64,000 nucleotides of DNA, taken from NCBI GenBank assembly GCA_012274445.1, contig JAAROD010000080.1:1240001-1304000 (forward strand). Direction: 5' to 3'. Positions 58,344 through 64,000 of the stretch are shown here, piece after piece. The notes below the pieces were generated by a model. That model ran no database searches. It was not told where the DNA came from and saw only the letters and a program-made list of their open reading frames with translations. Source of the stretch: Sclerotiophoma versabilis. Taxonomy: Eukaryota > Ascomycota > Dothideomycetes > Pleosporales > Didymellaceae. The translations under genes were made by a program, and so were the position numbers. Positions within the stretch are counted from its first letter, which is position 1. Each line of letters begins with the position of its first letter.

Positions 58344-60899
58344 ATGTCATGGCTGCATGATGGAAAGTATTCTTGTATTTGGAACATGTGATATTCACGC
58401 TACGCCCATGAAATGTATTTGAGAGACTATTCGCCTAAATTCACTTTTTTTGTTGTACTACATGATACTCATTTCTGCAGTGCATAGTTGTTGTCCTATC
58501 CAGGGCTACCGCTGTGCCGATCGCACTTCCAGTTCACCTCCCGCTCGTAGTGTTCGAGGTCTGCACAGGACTCCACAGCGGGCGGGCCTTACTGCAGCCA
58601 CAGTGGTAGGTTATTTTCGTGTATGTGCACATGCTTCAATGGCGGTTTGGTGGTTTTTGGTTGCAAGCGGTGTCTAGCGTGTTGATACTATTGTTGGCAT
58701 CTGAGTTATGTGTATGAGGTAGAATTTGGGATTAGCGAGAGCGTAGCATGTTTTGATGTCATTGTTGTTTATTGATGCTGGAGGTTGGAGAAGCCACCGG
58801 GACCTGTAGCACAAGCTGGACAATGCCTAGAAACATGTGGTGTTCAAACGCTTTGCAGTCTACAGAGCGGTCTGTACCGTATCGTGCATCATGTGTGTAC
58901 TTGTGATTGTGCGGCCAGATTGCGCACAATACTTATTCTCTGATCATCTGAACTATAGCAACCTGGTGCTTCGGTCTTCAGCGTTGCTGGAATGGAGAGT
59001 CATGGGTGAAAGCAGGCTAGACTCGCGTGAGTGACGCGACTAGAGATGACTTTGGGTCCAGGTGAAAGCGTACCGACGCAGCAAAAGAAGGAATCAACGC
59101 CTTCGACGCCGTGTTTCGAACCCTGGCTACAATCTCAAGAACTCCCAACTAGCAAAAAAAAAAAAAAAAGGTACAGTCGGTAGGTGCAACTCTGGCGGGG
59201 AGCGCTAAGCCATACTGCACGATCACCCAAAGTCTCATATTCAGGTGACTTGGATTTTAGCGGGTGCCGAAGCACAGCGACCAAGGCCGGCTCTGCCGTA
59301 AGGCAGGAACATGCATGGTGATCAGATAGTATGGTGTCGAATGTTGTGATATATACGTCAAGAGACATTGTGAACGCATCTCCAGATGCAATAAGGGACC
59401 TGGTGAAGGTGAGCGAATATGGGCGCTGGTCCTGCTCGACCAGAGGTGAAGGCCGCGCAATGGAGAGTCGGTACCGGAGTCTTCAGATGCGACACAACGC
59501 ACTAAAGGGCTACAAACGACATAGCAGCCTCGCAACAGACTCCGGATATTGTCGATTGCCACTACGAGTGCGGCGCATGTTCTAGCAATTCGACCATCTA
59601 CAACGTGAGTCAATCTCTGTCGACGTCCGGCACCATGTCAGTTGCCGCAAATCTTGCGTAGCTACTTGCCTGCGACATCTATGTTGCATACTGGCCATAG
59701 GTGCAAATGATTCTATCTCCAGAGGTGCTAGGAGTAGATATCTTTGTTCTGCAGTAGGCGCTCGATGCAGAGTAGATTTTTGCGCATGAAGAGAGTAAGG
59801 AGAAAAGTGGCGTTGTCCCTGCGGTTTCAGTGCCGATGGAGTGGAATTTTTGCAGGTGGACTTGGTGGCAGTTACAAGATAACACGAATTTCCATAGGTG
59901 CCGGCAGATGTTGGCGATGGGAGAATGGGGATATTGCAACGGGAAGACGGGGCCTGCAACAACACATCCAGAAGGGGCAATGAATGCCTCTGGTAGCTAT
60001 TGTAGTCGCTCGTCGTGCGGTGAAGGTGCATCTGCCGTGAATACAGCAAATTTGCTGTCGTCAGGGCCATCGATTGCTGTTACCTGGGGGCCTGGAAAGA
60101 AACTGGGTGGCCACGACCACCAGGAGTTTGGTAGTCGCAAGTTCCGACTGCCAATCCAGTGAGGGCAAGCCGTATGTGAACATCATACTTGCAGGAGAGG
60201 AGTGTGGTGTGAAGCTTGAAGTTGCATCAAAGTTCGCGCTTCGGAAAGTGCCATTCACGCGTCACGCGATCCCCTATCAAGCATCGCTCCTCCCAATGCC
60301 AGCCGCGCATCAGCCTGTACCCCACAACCAGATCTCCACAATAACACCGGGATCGTGTCCAGCTTCTGAGCAACTTCAATCGCTGCAATGTAGCTCAACT
60401 TAACTCCTCTTACGCCTCTCAGTCAAGCTCGCACAATATCGATCCCCCAAGGAGGGATGCTGGGTGCATTGATAGTCAAGCAGCTCGGCACATGTAGCCG
60501 CCGGCAGTATTTCCACATCCGTAGGACAGACGTCATTTCGCTCACTCGACAGCTCCAGTGACAGAACGCCCAAGCGAACCCCGCGTTTGTTTACCCCGGA
60601 CATGAGCATGCTATAAGAAGATTATCGTTCATGGCCTCCAATAGCGTCCATGCCGCGCCGGACGCTCAGCCTGTGACGTACGCCTGGATGACCTAGGGAA
60701 TGAGCACCACGCGCTCTTTAAGCTCAAGGGGCCGCGATGGCGCATTTCAGTTCGATTGCACTTGAGGCTCTGTTTACACTAAAGGCGACGAACATATATA
60801 TTGTAATATTTGTTTCTGCTACACCGAATTACTGTTCAGTACCAGAAGGCACACGACCACCTTCTACCGGGTGGAGCTGTGACAAGGTTACACAGCAAA
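58344..60899. other. 2.5-kb stretch without a clear gene
   Basis: This contains a 15-base poly-A run near 59155-59169 and small ORFs on both strands. Nothing matches a family, splice pattern or RNA gene that I can support. It includes the promoter of the aquaglyceroporin gene on its right side. Confidence 0.4.
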
Positions 60900-62195
60900 A
60901 TGGAGACGAGCTCTCAAAATGCAGGTCCAATGGCCCAAGGACCCTCGCGGACATCTGCCGCTTCGCCTTCATCACTTTCGCACGACTGGGCTGGTGCACA
61001 GAATGGCAGAAATCTAAGTTATACACCGTCCACACAACCGCTGAACAGAGCTCGCACTGAGCAATCCAATAATTCGACAGACCGCACTTCCTCCAGTCTC
61101 ACCCATTCACGCTCCATCATCGGTCTCCACCCGGAGGCTCCTGTTGACGAAGAGCACGACCATGGGCCACCGTCCGAGCTTCTGTGGTCACGTATACGTG
61201 CTGTCCTGCGAGAGCCGTTCGCCGAGTTTTGGGGCGTGGCAATCATGGTCATGTTTGGAGATGGGTCAGTGGCACAAGTCTTGCTCAGTACTGGTCAGGA
61301 GACAGCACCGGGTGGAAATGGGTTCGGATCGTATCAGTCTATTAACTGGGGGTGGGTTCTCTCCCGTCAACATTCTCCCAGCTACAGCTAACCGTGGCAT
61401 AGTTGGGGCCTTGGTGTAATGCTAGGTATATACGTCGCCGGCGACAGCGGCGCGTATCTGAACCCAGCCATAACATTCTGCAACTGTCTCTTCCGGCAAC
61501 TTCCCTGGCGGCGCTTCCCCATCTATTTCGTTGCCCAGATCCTGGGCGGCTTTGTCGGTTCTGGCATTGTGTATGCCAACTACATATCTGCGATCGACTA
61601 CTTTGAGGGTCACAATATGCGCACCGTTCCCCCAGCTCCCAATGCAACAGCAGCCATTTTCTGCACGTACCCACAGAGCTTCGTAACAAAGACAAGCCAG
61701 TTCTTCAGCGAGTTCATCGCTAGCGCGCTATTGATGTTCGTCATCTTCGCGCTGAAGGATCCAAGTTCGTACTGGCTTCTCAATTTCCGTGACCCAAGCT
61801 GACCAAATACTGCAGGCAACAACGGCGTCCCCAAATCAGACAAATGGTTCCCACTCTGCCTCTTCTTCCTCATCTTCGGCCTGGGTTCATGCTTCGGCTG
61901 GCAAACCGGGTACGCGATCAACATCGCGCGAGATTTCGGGCCGCGCCTCATGTCTTACGCCGTCGGCTACGGTCCCCAGGTTTGGTCTGCGGGCGGCTAT
62001 TACTTCTGGATACCGATGGTGGCTCCATTCTTGGGGTGCACGTTTGGAGCGTTTCTGTACGATGTGTTTATTTACACTGGGCCAAGCCCGATCAACACGC
62101 CTTGGTTGGGGTTCAAGCAGGTGCTGCTGCCGAGGGAGGCGGCGAGAGCGCGCAAAGAACATAGAAGGAGGGAGAAGGAGGAGGGTATTGTGTGA
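60900..62195 (+). CDS. aquaglyceroporin (MIP family)
   Basis: Three exons (60900-61351, 61403-61764, 61816-62195) encode 397 residues. The introns are 51 nt each. The second has an unusual GTTCGT donor. The channel passes water and small polyols such as glycerol across the plasma membrane. Residues 1-95 form a polar Ser/Thr-rich cytosolic extension. The channel core from about 96 has GDGSVAQVLLS, first NPA box in SGAYLNPAITF, then membrane helices YFVAQILGGFVGSGIVYANY and EFIASALLMFVIFAL. The second box is NIARD in TGYAINIARDFGPRLM, so NPA is changed to NIA, as in some fungal glycerol channels. A basic C terminus (REAARARKEHRRREKEE) ends the protein. The start at 60900 opens the exon with a plausible leader. 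Confidence 0.92.
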
Positions 62196-62590
62196 ATTAT
62201 GTATGGATTCAGTATCAATCTCAACAACCATCCACCTCGAATTTGTGAATGTCATGCAGGAAGTAGTCAACGCTTCCAAAGTGCCAAGATTGGCAAAGTT
62301 GTTCTCTCACTTTCCAGAATCATACTTCACCATGAAAAGCTTTCAACACACTGAAATATTGGGAGGATTGTGTGTAAATGCACATCTCTCTATAGGAACT
62401 CTGTGCCCTAAACTAGCTACATGCATATGCGGTGTTCGCCGCCACCACTCGTAGCCGACGTGGTAGTACATCGACTTCCGCTTAGTTGCTTCTCGCAAGC
62501 AAGGAGCCCCTCAGTATCTCCCAAATCCTCCTCAGCACATGTCGTAGCCTAAGCATGCGCACGACCAACCCATCTTCAGTCAACCACCGT
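62196..62590. other. intergenic, 3' ends of two convergent genes
   Basis: This is about 395 bp between converging genes. No feature was recognised. Confidence 0.5.
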
Positions 62591-63313
62591 CTAGTTGCCC
62601 CCCAACCTCCTCTCCTTGTCGCTCTTTACGCTCTCCCTGATCGATGCCAGGTCTTCCCGTGTGGCGTTGTAGGTGGCGTTGACCTGGTTGAAGGGGTTAT
62701 CCGGGTGCTTCTCAAACTCCTTCCTGATCTGATCAATCTTCTGCTGCCGCCTGAGGCCCTTCTCGTCCTTCATCTCCTCCAGTCTCCTCTCCTCAAACGC
62801 GGCATACGCGGCCTTGAATCTGCGCTCGGGGTGGCGGTCCAGCTTGTCCTTGTTGTCCGCTGTGATGTCGAGCGCATCAAGCGCGTTGTCGATACCAGAG
62901 GCGTTGAGAGCGGAGGGTTTGTCGAAAGAACCCAGGGCCGAGTCGATGCCGCGGCCCGAGGGCTTCTTCTCTGCTTTCTTTGCGCCGGCGCCCTTGGGCT
63001 TGGAGGGCAAGGAGGCTTCTTCTTCAGCGAGGAGCGCTGCCTTTTCGGCCTTCTTGCGCGCGGCTTCTGCGGCCTTTTCGGCGGCGGCGTCGCTGCGGAC
63101 GAGGTCAGTAGGCTGTGGTAAAGTATGAGGTGGCTAACCATACGCCTTAGCGTTCGACTTTGCGCCCTTGTCCCACTTGGTTGCTTCTACTGCGTCTTCC
63201 TGTGCCTGCGCTGCGGCTTTTTTTGCGTTGGCGGCATCAGCCTTGCGCGCCTGGCCTTGGGCCTTCTTGCTGCCCAGGTTGTCGCCTCCACCGCCGCCCT
63301 TTCCTTTGGCCAT
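62591..63313 (-). CDS. Ccdc124/Lso2-type ribosome-associated coiled-coil protein
   Basis: Two exons (63313-63144, 63092-62591) encode 223 residues. The 51-nt intron has a GTATGG donor, a TACTGAC branch and a CGCAG acceptor. The N terminus (MAKGKGGGGGDNLG) and the long Ala/Lys/Glu helix (KKAAAQAQEDAVEATKWDKG) fit Ccdc124. The C-terminal block AAYAAFEERRLEEMKDEKG with FEKHPDNPFNQVNATYNA matches the family's conserved end. Ccdc124 and yeast Lso2 bind idle 80S ribosomes and help them return to translation. The protein is cytosolic. The gene lies beside the window edge gene and is transcribed in the same direction. Confidence 0.85.
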
Positions 63314-63871
63314 GTCTGTTGTAGTACTCGAACTGTAAGATAAGACCGAGGTCTGGCAGGGGCAGTGTGAGAGCGACTTGTGATCGAAGTGGCGCGTTGA
63401 CTGTTGTTGTGGTTGAGTCAAAGTTTTGAAGCTGCCTTATGACAGCTGCCTGCGGGACCGGCCAACGGCGGGGCAAGCACTTGCGTCACAAGCTGCAAGA
63501 CAGGGTCTGGAATTCAGCCTCGACGGGCATCTGTATTCACGCTTCCTTCCGTCTTATGCGCTGGCACACATGACCAATTTATACAATACTAAGCTATTGT
63601 TACTTGCGCGAAAGCCGCCACCCTTGGTAATAGACTGGTAGTTGTTGTTTCCGAAGACGCTCTATTACTTCATATAACATTATTCTATGCTCATGCTCCA
63701 TAAATGCAGAGTCTATCTTCACTTTGCATGCTCAAATATGCTGAATGCCTGTCTACATGACGTGACGCTAAATGCAAAGCGCAAAGGGGTATATAAGAAT
63801 ACAAATGCCGAAGTGGAAAGCATCACGGCACAAAAGCCGTGAGGGGTTATCGAAAATTATAAGACCATGGT
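63314..63871. other. intergenic, promoter of the Ccdc124/Lso2-like gene
   Basis: This separates the Ccdc124/Lso2 gene start from the 3' end of the next minus-strand gene. No further feature was recognised. Confidence 0.45.
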
Positions 63872-63979
63872 TTATGCTTGCGTGTTCTGGCGAGATAGCG
63901 TTGGTCGCAGTGCAGGAGATGCATCTTTGCGCAACTGTCGGAGTACAGCCTCAAGCTTGCGACGCTCCTCTTGCTCGGC
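63872..63979 (-). CDS. last exon of an unidentified gene (5' part outside window)
   Basis: A 108-base open stretch ends in TAA at 63872-63874. It begins after a clear intron end: TACTAAC branch point and CTAG acceptor at about 63980. The encoded 35 residues (AEQEERRKLEAVLRQLRKDA, then a Ser/Arg-rich tail) look like the end of a charged helix. The gene continues beyond the window and cannot be named. Confidence 0.55.
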   Translation of the reverse strand, partial: AEQEERRKLEAVLRQLRKDASPALRPTLSRQNTQA

Positions 63980-64000
63980 CTAGTTTGCAGTTAGTAATCG

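Noticed and set aside
59101..59155. B-box-like TTCGAA sequence resembling part of a tRNA
   Set aside because: No cloverleaf stems or A box could be formed around it on either strand.
62486..63128. Plus-strand ORFs of 211 and 104 codons
   Set aside because: They run antisense to the Ccdc124/Lso2 exons, whose family motifs are clear on the minus strand.

Overview
The window comes from a filamentous ascomycete. Genes are protein-coding, lie on both strands, have little overlap, and carry short introns (mostly 45-80 nt) with GTRNGT donors, CTRAC-type branch points and YAG acceptors. The mix of families (kinesin-1 with an IAK tail, secreted tyrosinase, choline sulfatase, Ppo oxylipin synthase remnant, GPI-anchored GH76) fits Pezizomycotina, and I infer Dothideomycetes (Pleosporales-like). 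No tRNA, rRNA, CRISPR, transposase or reverse transcriptase was seen. Exon structures were assembled by eye from splice signals, reading-frame closure and family conservation.

Layout. 1-5.2 kb: the 3' end of an unrecognised gene and a 1239-residue disordered protein. 6-9.8 kb: secreted S10 carboxypeptidase and the Hsp90 co-chaperone Aha1. 10.6-13.6 kb: gene-poor, holding a small secreted cysteine-rich protein gene, a decayed relative of it 0.6 kb away, and a basic hypothetical protein. 14.6-21.2 kb: UBC8/UBE2H with 8-, 3- and 1-nt exons, ketopantoate hydroxymethyltransferase, ATG12 and DBF4. 22.4-32.5 kb: an RS-like-tailed hypothetical, a mitochondrial DEAD-box helicase with an RGG tail, a membrane-anchored hypothetical and kinesin-1. 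33.3-36.5 kb: RAD6/UBC2 and choline sulfatase. 36.5-39.7 kb: no clear gene, possible relic. 39.7-48 kb: secreted tyrosinase, an OB-fold-like hypothetical, an Apd1/Aim32-type thioredoxin-like ferredoxin and ribosomal protein eL6. 48.3-50.5 kb: decayed Ppo-type fatty-acid dioxygenase. 51.6-58.3 kb: GH76 Dfg5/Dcw1, a glycerol-3-phosphate acyltransferase (Sct1/Gpt2) and a broken M28 leucine aminopeptidase. 58.3-60.9 kb: nothing clear. 60.9-64 kb: aquaglyceroporin, Ccdc124/Lso2-type protein and the last exon of an unidentified gene.

The genes do not form one pathway or a biosynthetic cluster; most are independent housekeeping loci. Themes are protein turnover (UBC8, RAD6, ATG12), genome duplication and repair (DBF4, RAD6), cell surface and secretion (S10 peptidase, tyrosinase, GH76, cysteine-rich protein) and osmolyte or lipid metabolism (choline sulfatase, aquaglyceroporin, GPAT). 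The most unusual items are the tiny exons of UBC8, the 5-nt first coding exon of kinesin, the cysteine-rich gene with its decayed relative, and the two pseudogenes for secreted or oxylipin functions.
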